From NCBI GenBank assembly GCA_000310025.1, contig FN649734.1:2685245-2749244 (forward strand): DNA of 64,000 nucleotides, written 5' to 3'. The translations under genes were made by a program, and so were the position numbers. This DNA comes from Ectocarpus siliculosus. Lineage: Eukaryota > Sar > Phaeophyceae > Ectocarpales > Ectocarpaceae. Shown in pieces: positions 1 to 12,440 of the stretch (positions are counted from its first letter, which is position 1; every line of letters begins with the position of its first letter). A model generated the notes under the pieces. It was not told the DNA's origin. It did no database searches and saw only the letters and a program-made list of their open reading frames with translations.

Positions 1-2689
1 AGGTCGCTTCCCCCGCACCTTCTCTTCGATGACTTCTTCGAAGACTTCTTGCTGCTGCTCCCCTTGCGCCTGCTCTTGTGCTTGCTGCTCTTCTTGCTCT
101 TCTTGTCCTTCTTGCTCTTGTGCTTTTTTCGCCTCGAGCTAGACCCGCCGCCGTCCTCGCTGTCACTGCCGCCGCCGCCGTTCCTGTCGTCCCCCTCCCC
201 CTCGCTCTCGGAAGAGCTGACCCCGAGCTGCCACAAACGCCGGGCGCGCGCGTCAGGCGAAGGCACGGAGGTAAGGAAAACAAGACCATGCGCGGTGGGG
301 GTGCCCTTCCCGCGAGAAAAGTGAGCCCGGTACAACCCAGCCGTTTTTTTCTCCTCATCCCATCACCTCCGACTACCGCTATATCTCGAACGGGTATGAT
401 AGTCTCTCTTTTGACCGTAATTTTTCTTACTAGCAGGGATCGGAACCCCTTTAACCCGGGTCGGAAACAGCGGTACAAACGGTGTTCCGTCTCAAAGGGG
501 GTGGGGAGAGCGGAATGAACGTACGCGGGTAACACAAAACATTCGAGGATGCCTCCACCCATGCCCAGAGCGATGAGACTACTCCTTGCCGCTACCCAAA
601 TCATACCCACGGCGGCATATCGTGTACTACTAGTTTTTCGTTATCTTCTGCAGCCGGTCTTACGGTACTCGTGCTCAAATTTTATGGACGACTTTCGTTC
701 GGTCTAGGCAGGTTTCCAGTGCCGAGATGCACGCACAACTGGCACCCACCGTGCCAAACGACTGGCCAATGAAAGAACGCCAGTCGTACAGCGGGAAAAA
801 CAAAGGTCAAAAACGTGCGATTAGCGTGTGTGTGTTTTCTTAGCTGGCATCGACCGCGAGCTAACCGGGTAGCCCATGAAACGACGTCAGTCTTAAAACA
901 TGACAAACAACACGGGAGCGTGCGGGTGTGGCGGACGAATGAACAAAACGCCAGTCTCGTGGCGTGTGACAAAACACCGCCGAGTGTGCGAACTTGGCTG
1001 ACAGAGCAAAGGTGGGCATCGACAACAGGCTACATATCCGCGATCGCCGTCACAGCAAACCGCGACTCGTTTGCAAGACAAGGGGGACTTCGTCTGCCCT
1101 CTTCTCGCAAGAAGATGACCTGAATGGCCAGAGTGTGGTTCATACGAGTTACAATAGAAAAACCTTTACACAGAACCAGTCACACAGCCCTCAAGCCGCA
1201 GCCCACCTTCCGCTTGGGCCTGTTCCTGCCCTTCGCCAGCGCCGACTCCCGCTCCTTGTCCAGCTGCGCGCGGTACTCCACCATCTTCTTGCGGTCGGCC
1301 CCGGGGATATCGAGCTTGTCGGCGTTGTCCTGCGATTGGGCGGTAAGCGAAGGAGTTGTTAACGGATCAATTGAAGACAATCAAACGGGAGGAGGGGGGT
1401 GGTGGTGGTGCTGACGCTGGGCCGCCACAGAAAACGTGCTTCTTTCGGCCCAACCATATTACATCAGGACGGGTATATACACACCCAAGACCGTCATATC
1501 CCAAGCATGGGGATCGTTTTCCAAGCTTGTCGCAGACACAGTCGCCCGGGTTTCGAAGTCGACTTGTCGTCGTCATGCTCTCTTCCTGGCACGTAAAAAA
1601 CAATCGGCGCTTTGCGCGGCTGTGGTCTACATACAACCCACGGCAGCCGTTCCGGGAGCGTCGGGGTTTGAACCCGACTGGTCGTCATCCACTTTTGTAA
1701 CCGCTCCGTACGCCTCTGGCCTGCCTACCACTCACCTTCCGGAATTGCTCCCACGACACTCTGTTGGGGTCATTGATCTTGTCGGCAATGGTGCGGGTCT
1801 CCTGCCCGGTCTGCATCCGCATAAAGGCGTCGTATGTCGCGCTCGGGGCCTGCTCCGACTCCTTGCTCGCGCCCTGATCCGCCTGCTTCTGCAGCACCTC
1901 CTTGTGCTTGAGCTCTCGCTCGAACCGCTTGTCGTCCATATGTCTCTGTCGTTCGGGAGAGCGGGGCAGGCACAAAAGGGGTCGGTGTCGGGTTTCCACT
2001 TGGAAGGGGGCGTTGAGAGCTTGTTGTGAGTACCGTACTCTATTATAGGAGAACCCACCCAACGTGCCGCAGGACGAGGGGAATTATCAGGTCAAAATCA
2101 GGTGATAAGGCACTTCATCAACCGCCTCGCGACACCAAGCCGGTATTGATCGATAGTGCTGGAAGCTCACGAACAACTCTTGTCTGCCCTCGCTCTTTAG
2201 CATACAGTACCGCATATTCCAACGACGACGGTGTCGGCGGGCCGTACTGCCCACTGCAGTCTGTGTCTCCGGGAGTGCTTGTGTTGAGTAGTAGGGGCCA
2301 TGCTCTCCTTTCAACTATATGGATTGTGAATACGTGTGATGCGGGGAGAAGGCCTACTGAGAGACGTTCCAGTCGAGACTCGATCGGTTGGAAAGACACG
2401 ATGGAATGTGGTGACAGAGGCCGCAAGAGGCGATGCTGTTCGCCCGCCATATGGTGCAAGCGAGCCAGACGAAGCGCCACGCTCGCTGCCCCTGTCAATT
2501 CAAAAAATTAAGTTCCCAAAAGGCTGTCGGTGCCTGAAGAAACAAAAACAAGCAAAAAAACAACAATCGCCCACCCACCTCGTTGACTTTGCCGTAGTCT
2601 ATCACCGACTTTCCGCCGGAGATGTCCTTCTCCAGCATTCGGAGCTCGCGCTGCCGCTCCTTCCGAGACTTCTTCTTGCTGTCCGCCAT
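1..2689 (-). CDS. Lysine/serine-rich protein resembling the FAM133 family (5' part, 4 exons, runs off the left edge)
   Basis: Four exons read on the minus strand: 2689-2579, 1945-1736, 1329-1207 and 227-1, all joined in phase 0 with GT-AG introns (donors after AAG or GAG codons, acceptors after CAG). The start is the ATG at 2689 (MADSKKKSRKERQREL). About 223 residues are visible: a charged N-terminus; a middle part with TYDAFMRMQTG, a TIADKINDPNRVSWEQFRK-like segment and ADRKKMVEYRAQLDKERE; then an acidic Ser/Gly stretch leading into a Lys/Ser-rich tail (KKHKSKKDKKSKK). The order Y-x2-F-x-M, N-x-P-R-x2-WE, charged helix, KHKK-type tail resembles FAM133 proteins, whose role is poorly known; the basic tail suggests a nuclear location. 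The gene structure is well supported by phase. The family name is inferred from memory of the motif order and could be wrong; another Lys/Ser-rich nuclear protein is the alternative. The C-terminus lies outside the window. Confidence 0.68.
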
Positions 2690-5064
2690 TGTTTTTCGCC
2701 GTCTGCTGCTGCTGCCAACAAACGGCTGTGTGCTGTCTGCTGCTGCTATTTGCGCCTTGATTTGCGTTTCAACAACCAACCACCAACCGGGTCGCAACGA
2801 TGGTGAGCCAACGATTGATAAGCGGTTTCTTGACGCAAATCGCACTCGGTGCAGCCCCAAGAAGAGAGGCGCCACGGGGTAGCAGGAGTGCCACGGAAGC
2901 TCAGCTGGTGACGCGTTGTTGGCGCCCTCGTGGGGGCACAACAACCAAGAACATACACCCTATCTACGGAATTGTTCAAGGTCGTGGAGGCATTATTTTT
3001 CTAGGGTGTCATTAGTAGAGGAAACCTGCACGCGCATTCCGGAAAACACGGGAGAAAAGAGGGTTGTGAACGACCCTGAACGCACACTTCACCGGCAGAA
3101 GGCGGCAAGTGATTCGTGCGGCGAGCCATACATCCATAGAGACGCAACTTGAGCTGGGAAAGAGCTGCGCAGGGTTGATCACGCGAGGGGGGAGAGGAGA
3201 GGCGGCAAGCGTATTCGGTGGAACGACGGGCCTGTGGTATTTTTTGTGTCTAACGGCGAACAACAACTTCTCTTCATCATCTCGGGGAAGAGAGAGGGCC
3301 AGCAGCCAATACAGCAGGAGCACACCTCGTTCAAGTCTCAGCCCCCCCAGGCAGAGAGGCTGCTACGAAATCGCTTGTGAGTGTGTCTGTGTTCTCTCTG
3401 TATCGATCCTGTTTCTTGGTGTTGTAGTCACTTCTCGCTTGCTTTTAGGATCGTGTGTCAGCGCCGTTTTACGCGCGCCGGGTTCGGTTTTGCGAAGAGA
3501 GAGAAGGAAAAACACATTCACACATTCACACCATATTCGATCCAGCCCCGCTATCTATCTACAACGACAGAGTGGGGTCGCCGACACCGGCGCCAGAGGA
3601 GTAAGCACCATCTCAGGGAAACACCTCCCTTTGCCGATGCTTACCGGCAGTCTTGTGTGAAGAACTTGCGAGCTTGATGTGTGACCAAGTCTCTCTTCAA
3701 GGGAATGCGTTGTGGGCCTTTTGTCATCCGAAAAGTATTTCCATGAGATCTCGTCTGTGGATCGGCGGCGGCTCACCCACAGCTCACATCGCGCCGGCCC
3801 CGGCCCTCTGGCAAAGTTGGCACCGGCTCTGCACGAAGATTGGTGAATTGCCTGTTTCGTGCGCTTGGCGCTGTCGTTAACCATCGCACGCGGTGATGGA
3901 AGTTGAAGCAGGAGATTGCCGACGCATATGGCACAAGTCTGCAGCTTGTGCACAACGGCAAGAACATTGGGCTCTTGCTGTCATATTTGTTTCCTCGTCA
4001 AGACTATCCATCTTGGGGTGTGCTGCCGCTACAGAATTAGTCCGTAGACTAAATCAACATGAACATAGCATACTTCCAACTGTAAACGCAGCAGGAAATA
4101 TAACGCGGGTGACAAGCTCTCCACTTCCCAAACCCTGGTCGTCTTTGTTCAAACTCCGCCAATTTAGCCGTTCGAACTTGACACAAGTGTGCCGCGGGCT
4201 GACTGCTGTATGCATCGCCGAAGGGAGGATTGCGCAGGTGCCTGCCGTCGGCGGAAAAAAAAAGTACGGACCCGCGATCACAACATTTTGATGGAGGCGT
4301 GCGGTCTTGACGTCGCTAGCCCCGGTCCCGACCGCTGCCCTACGGATGGCAATGTCCACCCTTCAGTCCCTTCTGATGTTTCTCGCCACACCCATGTGCT
4401 TTGCGTATCTATACCTTTGGTGTGCTGGACGCACCACGAGGTCACACACATATGCAGTTTCACCACTACCCTGCAGGGTGCGTGCCTGCTGTTTGTAGCG
4501 CGGAGGCAGAGCGGCAGAGCGGCAGAGCCTTTGAGCCGTTCATCCGTTCGTTCGTTCGTTCGTTTCCTCTTTCTCTGTGTGTGCTTACGGCTACGCCCTC
4601 TCCATCTCTAGATTGCGGTGTTCACCATGGTTTCTTCACTCCAGTGAGATGGGAACCCGCAACATGTAGAGTCACAACAGTAATGTGCTGTGATTGACAA
4701 CTGAACCACGCGGCGACTCATTATCTTATCGATTGAATCAACTGACGGGCTTGAGCAGTTACGCAACCGGTTGTCGGCAGCTGTTGACGCCCTAGCCTGT
4801 AGTTCGGACGCCTCCCACTTAGTCTTGCCCAAGAGGACACCGGCAGCAAGACATTTGCATCACACCCGCAGGACGTACACCGCTATCTAAATCAGTAGCA
4901 TACCACGAAAAAATGATTTGACGCTATGGTTGGGGCATGACACATGTTGCACCGGTTGCGAGCAAGGCAATCATCACGACCAATTTGCTTCTGACCCCCC
5001 CCCCCCCCCCGCTCCCCCCTCCGCCACCACTACTGCTATCTCCTACGAATATTGCCACGGCAGC
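2690..5064. other. Divergent intergenic region, no gene recognised
   Basis: This lies between the start codons of the minus-strand K/S-rich gene and the plus-strand TOG-domain gene, so it should hold both promoters and 5' UTRs. I see no convincing coding exon. Simple sequence is present: a TTCG tetranucleotide run near 4546-4564 preceded by a GCAGAGCGG-type repeat near 4505-4530, and a poly-C tract near 4987-5000. No TATA box or other promoter element could be assigned with confidence. Confidence 0.6.
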
Positions 5065-8000
5065 ATGCGAGCCTATTCGCCGCCCGTCACCCGCCAAAGA
5101 GCCCGGGCGATAATTCTCGGGCAGGCCGCCCAAAGGAGTCAGCGAGAGCAGCCGGAACAGCAGGGGCAAGCACGCCAGGCGCAAGGGAGTAGGAGCAGCA
5201 GCAGAAGCAGCGGCGGTCGCGTGCGTCGCCGTGAGCAGGAGCAGGGCGCGTCGGAGAGCTTGCCGAACGGTGCCGGCGCCGGCGGAACAGGAGGAGGAGC
5301 AGAGGAGTCCGACGGAGGAAGGAGCGAGAGGGTCGCGAGCGGGGGGAGCCCAGGTTCTTTTTCGTCGTCACGCACGGCCGGCACTCGGTCGGTAAGGAGC
5401 GGGTGCTACATATGTTACACTCGCATGGTACTTTTAGAATATGCATACGAGCAAAGAGAGACTTCCCGTTCGAGATATAACCAAGTCGAAGGGGATTGGT
5501 TGGTGTCCTTAAAGTGAGAGTTTTTTTTGGTTGCTGTGTAGCACCGTGTCTTGTGGATGATGCAGGATCATTTGCCTTTCGGACACACGATTAGGTTTGG
5601 TTTTGCAGTCCGGCGTGTCGTTGCCGCGTAGTATGTACCGGTGTACGCTGGGGAGTAGTGTTCGAGTGCTACAATCTGTCGATAAATCCTGTTGTCACGG
5701 AGTTCGTGCTTGTGTATCCATCGTTGTCGCCGTCGGTCTGTTTCTTGAATAGCAAGCACGGTGCGCAGCGGGCGAATGTTGCCAAATGTTCCCACAATGC
5801 GCCCGTCTACCCCCTCGTTTTTGTCACCCTTTTTTACCCCCGCGATGGCCGATTAACCCATGATATGTCTGGTCTGACGCAGCAAACGCAAGTATGACGA
5901 CATGCTTCTGGTTCATCCTTGTGAAACGTACTGTAGCCTGGGCCGGCGAAAACCCTGCGCATCGGTCTGTCTCGTTATTGTAGGGATGCGAGCGAGGTCA
6001 ATGGTCTAACGACTACGGTGTGCGTTTACCTGTGTACTACCCGCCCCCCCCCTGCAGGAATCTACTGCAACCGTGGGTAATACCGCGAGCCGCTGGAGGA
6101 GGGGTGGAGGCCGCCGCAACCCTAGCGTAGAGGCAGAGGTGGAAATAACAAAGGGATTGGGAGGGGGCGGCGGCGGGGGCGACGGCGGCGGCAGCAAGGT
6201 GGCCGTCGCGGAAGCCACGTGTGGGCTGGGGGACCAAGGCGTGGACGCCGACGGCGACGACGGCGTGGCATCGTCATCGGTGGCGGCGGCGTTTCCGGGT
6301 GCCCCGCGCTCTTCTTCTTCTTCTTCTTCGTCACAACCGCTGGAAGAGGTTAACCCCAGCGTTCTGAACGCCAAAGACTTCTCATCAGGCAGCAGCAGCA
6401 GCGGCGGGGTCGATGCCGGGGCGGATGGCAAGGAAGGGGGCAGCAGCGTCGCCAGCACCGCCCCAAGCAGCCATCACGAACCACCACGACCGTCGTCGCA
6501 ATCGGACCGGGAGGACGGTGGCCGCCCCGCGATTGGCGGACCGCGGCTCTTGGGCGGAAGCACTACCGCGGGAGCAGTGCCGCTGCCGGCTGCTTTGAGC
6601 GGCGATGGTGCAGACGGCGCTGCTGTCGACGGCGACGCCGATAGTCCTAATCACGGGGGAGTGCTCCCGATCCCCCCTCCCGCCCGGGGTCCCAGCGCGA
6701 CGGCGGCGGGGGTAGCAAGAGCGGTTGCTGACAGACGAGACAGGAGTTCTTCTGGCGGAGCCGTTAGAGGCAGGAGCTGCGCAGCCGCCGCGGGGGGAGG
6801 GGAAGGCGGCGGAGACATGGATGGGTCGCCCGAGAGGGGGGTGAAGCCCCCGGCGGCGGAGGCGGAGGGTGGAGGGTCCGGTGGAGGCGCGGGGCTCGGG
6901 TCGCGCCTGAACGGCAAGTCTGTGCTGGCCAAGGGGAGCACCGGTGTCAGCCCCATGCAGAAGCGCAACCGACGGGAGCTAAAGGTGAGCGTTGGTTTGT
7001 GTATTGTTGAATCAATTCCACGGGCCCACCTCTCTCGTACGTATTTCCCTAGATAGTTTGTTGTCGGTGTTTGTTGGTGGGCCGTGTTCTCTTCGTGGCT
7101 GCCGTTGTTGCTGTTCGTTTCATGGAGGCGCGCTCTGTTGTTGGTGAGGGTCGCCGATTCCTTGCTCCTCCTCCCCGCTCCTCCCTCTCGGTGCGCCTGC
7201 GTGCTCGTAATTCGTCTCTCTTCCCCCCCCTCTCTCTCCCTCTCTCCCTCTTCCTCCCCCTCTCTCATTCTCTCGCTCTCCCTCCTTCCCTCCCTTTTCT
7301 CGATGTGTTTCTATCATTTTCTCTCTTTCTTCCCTCCATTTCGCTCATTCCTGCTGTCTCCACCCCCAACGACCTCCCGAAAAACCAAACCAGCTTTCAG
7401 AAGAGGAGACCGCCATGGCGGGCGCCCCGCAGGGACCCGTGTACCAGGTGGCGGTGCTCGAGACGGGGGACTTCGAGCCGTCCCCCAACCCGGACGAGGA
7501 GATGCAGGCCGTACGCGCGGCCTCGGCGGGCGACGGGGATTGGGCGGATCTGTACAGTGCCGTCGATTCGGCCCGCAGGCTCTGCATCTTCCACGCGCAG
7601 AAGCTCCTCGTCCCCGGGGGGCAGGGGGGCGGGGGAGCCGGCGGCAGCGGCGACGGGGGGGACGCGGACGGTAATCTGGAGGGGGTGGTGGGGTTGCTGG
7701 CGGCGGCGGTGGGGAACCTTCGGTCGTCGATGGTACGGAACGCCCTGCTCGGGGTGGGGGACATTTTCAGGCGAGTGTGGAGAGTTTGATATGGCCGATG
7801 GGTTTTTTGCCTTGTGACCAAAGGGGGTGCTTTCCATGAGGCATCTGTTGAGAGAAAGCCAAGGCAGATACACTTTCAGCAACGGCGGTAGCAAGACCAC
7901 CAAAAACCACCTCTCAGTTTTTGGCGAAATCCAGGGGGCGGTGGTAGGGAACTTTGGTGCATTTTGTGTGGGTGTCGTCGTTTACGGCCTAATGCGGTGA

Positions 8001-8318
8001 ACGTGTGCTTGTTGCCTAGCCCCCGCAACGAACAAGGCAAGGCTTTCGCGCTGTCGGCTTGGTGAGTCAGGTAGGAGAGGAGTGTATATTGTCCCTTTGT
8101 CGTTTCTCCTGCAGGAGTGGCAGTCGAATCCGGCACAACCCCGAACCTTTTTGCGGAAGAGCGTTGCGTTAGAAGGTACGAACATGCACCCGATACGCCA
8201 AACCGATCTAGCAAGCTCGACGCTCACACCACTGTTTCTTGCTGCCATCCCGTGCGTCTGGCTATGTCGCGGGTGCGTCGGGTCCGGCTTGTTCTCTCTC
8301 TCTCTCTCTCTCTCTTCC

Positions 8319-8357
<39 letters not shown>

Positions 8358-10428
8358 TTCGTGGTGCGCCGACTCACGGTCGATCAGGTTCTTGAAGCAC
8401 GACGTTGGGAGGGTGGACATCAGCCCCATGATAGCGGGCACGCTGCAGCGCCTCGCGGGAGACAAGCGCTTCATTTGCCAAACGGCGGCTCAGGTGTGCT
8501 TTTGTACGTAGGAGGGCCTTGTGCGTTGCATGCAGGCAAGCCTGCGGTACAAGAAGAGAAAGGGAGAGTCACGTTTTCGGGGTGTTTGCACGCACGCAGA
8601 CAAGCACGCGAAAGATGCCGGCACAGCAGTTTCCAACCACTTGCTCTGTGATATTTTGTGCATGTTCACAAGCACGCGATGGGGGCCTGGTGTCCTGCAA
8701 AGGTGCGTGTAGTTGACTGCCGGTTTGGCCACACTGACATGGCTCGCGCAGCGGCTTGAGAGAACAGCAGTACAAGAACAATCTCGTTTGACTGGAACTC
8801 CCTCTGGCAACGTCGAAACAGGCGATGGAAGCGGCGGCACGCAACGGGCCCGGTGCGGACGTGTTGCATGCGATTCTTCCGTCCTTGGACGACCGGAACG
8901 CTGAAGTCGCCGCGAAGGTGTGTGTGCGTTTTTTGGTTATTGGCACCTACCGCGCTCTGTGACCGGCTGACTACTGAAAATACGCCAGTTTCAGTGCCGT
9001 TGAAATCACTACATCTGTTCCTGAAGGCGTGTGTGTGTGCGTCCGTGTTGTTGGCATCGCCCGCGCTAACCGGCTGACAAAAGAAGATAAGTCTCGGTCT
9101 ATATCTATGCGTTTTAGCCAGAACCCTCCCTCTCTGAGTTGCGTTTTTCTATCCTTTCGACACTTTGCGTCTTGACGCAATCCTCGTGACACTTGCAGTT
9201 GAGTACCCCCCACCCCCCACCCCCCTCCGTTGTTCGTCCGGACTCCCTGTCTGCGCGCCCCCCCTTGCAGTCGGCCTTTTACGCGGAGCAGTGCCTGGCT
9301 GCTCTGGGCGTTGGGAGCAAGGCGGGAGTGGGCTTGCCCGAGGCCCTAGAGTTCCGTAGCATGTTGCCCGGCATGTCGCGGGCGTTGAATGGGAAAGTGG
9401 CGGAGGGAAGGGCGTCGGCCAGACGGGCGCTGTTGAGGTGATGATTACACAATCAGCGAACACGTATGATAACAAGAACAATTTCACAATCCATTTAGAC
9501 TGCTGTGCATATATGTTTTTGAGGAGGTGTAGGGTTAGGGTTATGTACAGGTTAGATATGACGTACTGTACAGATATATTTTTATTCTTTTCGGTTTGTT
9601 GAGGTTCGCTGGGCTCTTCGAGTCAAAAACTCGCCAGCTGTGAGCTGTTCGAGCTTGGGAAACTTCACTGATGGCTGCTGGCAACTGAATCGTCCTGCTT
9701 TGCTTTGATCTTGCATCACGCCTTGATGACACTACCACGTACTACAATTGTTTGCTCTGATGACCCCACTCCGGAGGCGTGCCGTGTACACTCTTTTGAC
9801 ATTGCTCGGGCCTCACTGCACAAGCGACTTCATAGTCCCAATCCATGAAAATCTCTTGCGCGCCATGCCGCTGGACCTGGGGTATCCTTAGAGCTGGGAC
9901 TACTGCCATTCTGTCTGTGTGGTTTGTCATGGGGGGTTGTAGTGGACGTACTCAACCCTACACCTCTCAGCTAACCTGTGTGTAAGTTATGCATCGTCGC
10001 CCGCGTTTCTTGTGCCTGTTTCGTCTCATGCGTCTCCTTGCTGTCATTGGTGTCGCTGCTGCTGCTGCTGCTTGCTGCGGCGGCGGCCATCGCTGCTGCT
10101 AATTTTTGTCCACAGGTGTCGCAAGGCCATGGGCCTCGGTCCTTTCGAGGCAGCCGTTAAGTCATCCCTGGAGAAGGCAGAGGCGACATCCCTCCTCACC
10201 GTATTGGCGACGCCCAACCGAACAGGCGCCGCGGCAGGGGCAGGGAAGGCCGGGCCTGGCCGAGCACCAATCCTGCAGGGGCGACGGGGTGGTGCGGGGA
10301 CGGGGAGGGGGGGTGGGGTGGCGGCGCGGCCGTCCATCCGTGAACAGATGATGGCGGCGAGAAGAAAAAAGGGGCAAGCGGAGGGAGGCAGCGGGGGTGG
10401 GGGGGAGGGCTTCGTAGTCGTATCTTGA
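5065..10428 (+). CDS. CLASP/TOG-domain (HEAT repeat) protein, complete, 7 exons
   Basis: Exons 5065-5391, 6058-6984, 7394-7770, 8388-8493, 8822-8917, 9271-9437 and 10116-10428 sum to 2313 nt, giving 770 residues plus TGA. Phases match at every junction (0,0,2,0,0,2). Exons 1-2 (residues 1-418) are low-complexity Gly/Ser/Ala/Arg sequence, probably disordered. From about residue 440 to 665 the sequence reads as a TOG domain of the CLASP N-terminal type: paired helices such as EGVVGLLAAAVGNLRSSMVR, NALLGVGDIFRFLKHDVGR, MIAGTLQRLAGDKRFICQTA, VLHAILPSLDDRNAEVAAK and SAFYAEQCLAAL. TOG domains of this family bind tubulin, so a microtubule role is likely. The tail (residues 667-770) is basic and Gly-rich. 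Intron 3 appears to use a GC donor (AG|GCGAGT at 7771-7772); the nearby GT does not keep frame. The start is the in-frame ATG at 5065 (MRAYSPPVTRQ); an upstream exon cannot be excluded. Which TOG subfamily it belongs to is unknown. Confidence 0.8.
7155..7345 (+). repeat. Polypyrimidine tract in intron 2 of the TOG gene
   Basis: This is a nearly pure C/T stretch with CTCTC, TCCCTC and TTCTC runs, lying just upstream of the exon 3 acceptor at 7394. It is low-complexity intronic sequence. Confidence 0.7.
8293..8358 (+). repeat. (CT)n microsatellite in intron 3 of the TOG gene
   Basis: About 65 bp of CT dinucleotide repeats with three interruptions end 30 bp before the exon 4 acceptor at 8388. 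It may act as an extended polypyrimidine tract for an intron with an apparent GC donor. Length polymorphism is likely. Confidence 0.85.
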
Positions 10429-11302
10429 GGAGCGGGGGTTGGGTTTCCTGTGGTCTTGGCGGCGGTGGTTTGGGTTGGTATTTTAGCTGATGGCGGTGGG
10501 CTCTGATCGATGGTTGACGGCCGAAATTCGGTCAAACGTGGCCAAGAATGACGGGGGAAGCATGTTCACTGTCGCTGTGGTGGTGCGGGCGATTTTCTCT
10601 GTCTTGAGTGACGTTACGGGCAGTGAGTCTGGTGTCTTGGCTTGGTTATCGCAAGACCGAACCCGGACGAAGCCCTCCCCCCCCCCTGCATTCCTTGGAG
10701 TCGCACGAACTGTCGGCGGGATGGCTTCAGGGTACCTCTACACCATTTGGCGAATCGTGGCGTTTGCACTCAGTGCCACCCTTTTTCTTTTTCTCGTGCG
10801 GCAGCGGATGTATCGCAATCGAACGGCTAACCGAATTCGCTTTTGAGGCTTTTCCTCGTTTCGGAGCCTACCGCCGTCTCTTTTCAGACTGCTTCAATTT
10901 CTTAAGCTGTTTGTGATGTTAGCAGCCCAGCAGCGGAGTATTTTTTGTCTAGAGCGATCATGGGAGGTCCATACATACCTTGGTAGGCATTTGAGAGGGT
11001 TTCTCGCACGAAGTGTACGGGAGATAGCAGCAGCGACGGCAACATCGGAAAGCAGTATCAGCAAGACGGTAGTGCTTGTGCAGTATTGGAAGAGAAGCGA
11101 GATCTGACGGTTTCAAGATGACAGACACGATGAAAGATGATCGCACCATTTCCGGTGATGCTGCCGTCGAGCCGATGTGCCCGCTGACATGACATAATGG
11201 TACATTTTTTTTTGTGTTGTTTGGTGCTGCAGTATCATACGGAGCGTCCTGCTTCTTGGGGGGCTTCACTCGGAATGTTGGTCGTTTTCAGGGTGTGGCT
11301 TT

Positions 11303-11420
11303 GGGCAGGGAGTGTTATTCATCTTCGAGGTTTGTGAGTGAGGCCGCGGTGAGACTTTTTGGTAGGGAGTGTTCTTCATGTTCTTCGAGATTTCGGAGTG
11401 AAGGCCGCGATGAGAGTTTT
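11303..11420 (+). repeat. Two-copy tandem duplication (~58-60 bp unit)
   Basis: Two adjacent segments share the order GGGAGTGTT, TTCATCTTCGAG or TTCTTCGAG, GTGAGTGAGGCCGCG or GGAGTGAAGGCCGCG, then a T-run. The second copy has a 3-6 base expansion and ends in a poly-T run. It is noncoding. Confidence 0.65.
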
Positions 11421-12361
11421 TTTTTTTTTAGACCGCACCTTGCTCGGACCAAAGTAGGAAATCACTACGACGAAGACGCGTGTGGGACATGCTACGATTC
11501 TCGTTTTTTTTTGTGTGCCGGCAAAGTCGGGAGTGGATTTGTGGTGATACGATATTGTAGCTCCCTTGGATTTGTTTCAGCATGGTATCGAGTGCGCCGC
11601 GGGGTTTTCTCTTTCTGTGGTTCAGTCGACTGCTGTGGGCATGATTGCCTTCGTGCCGGTATGTCGGAGGAACGGGAGAGGTACACCGGTGTATAAATGT
11701 GTCTAGTGCAGGTTTTGCATCCGGGGCACCTCCTTCGCGTTGGTATGTAGGGGGATAAACAGGTACCCGGGTATAATTCCGTCTAGTTGGGGTTTCGGCG
11801 TATGGTGGGCCTAATTTTACAACTGGGTTGATTTTGCAGACGATCACCGCGTTTGTCGTATCATAGAACAGGGGACTCTAGCCGGCACCTTACCCCAATC
11901 CACCCACCACCCGTCCCTCTGTTGGGAGGTCGGCCGAAAGAGCCTACTGGTGTTGATGTTTCTCGAAACCGTCAAGCATTCCAGCGTCCGATCAGTGTTT
12001 TTTTTCTTCTTTTTCTCGAAGAGGTGTGCAGACAACGGCGGCGGTTTCATTCATGTTTTGTCTTTTCTTAAATCTTGGTTCGGTTTCGTTGAGGATAAGA
12101 AACAAGAGGGTACATAGATACATTATTGCTGTTTTTGTGTGTTGAGGAGGGGGAGGGCGAACGATTCCAGGTTCTGGTAATACTGTCACTATTATTTTCC
12201 CGAGAACAGTGCGCCGTGGGGGGAGAGGGGGAGCTAAGGTTACCCGGACGAGGCGCGTATTGGGGCAGGAAGCTGTAAGTCGGTAGGCGGTGATGTCAGT
12301 TATGACGGGTGGGAGAGATACCAGCACAAGGATAGAAAGAGAGAACAATCGTGCGGCTGCC

Positions 12362-12440
12362 CCGACCCTTCTTCAACAGGACGGGTCTAGCCAAAACTCC
12401 TGGCTTCATCGATTCCTTGCCTACCGACCCACGATTGCCG
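12362..12440 (+). repeat. Isolated fragment of the ~130 bp minisatellite
   Basis: The phrase GGCTTCATCGATTCCTTGCC followed by a CC-GACCCACG motif matches the minisatellite unit that fills 13435-16575. It lies about 1 kb upstream of that array, either as a dispersed unit or an eroded array edge. Confidence 0.55.

Noticed and set aside
78-518. 146-codon plus-strand frame at the left edge
   Set aside because: It overlaps, antisense, the Lys/Ser-rich exon of the minus-strand gene; the Leu-rich translation is its mirror.
1640-1700. tRNA T-arm-like motif (TCGGG TTCAAAC CCCGA) on the minus strand
   Set aside because: It lies in an intron and only about 30 nt separate the possible 5' acceptor strand from the T-arm, too short for a tRNA.
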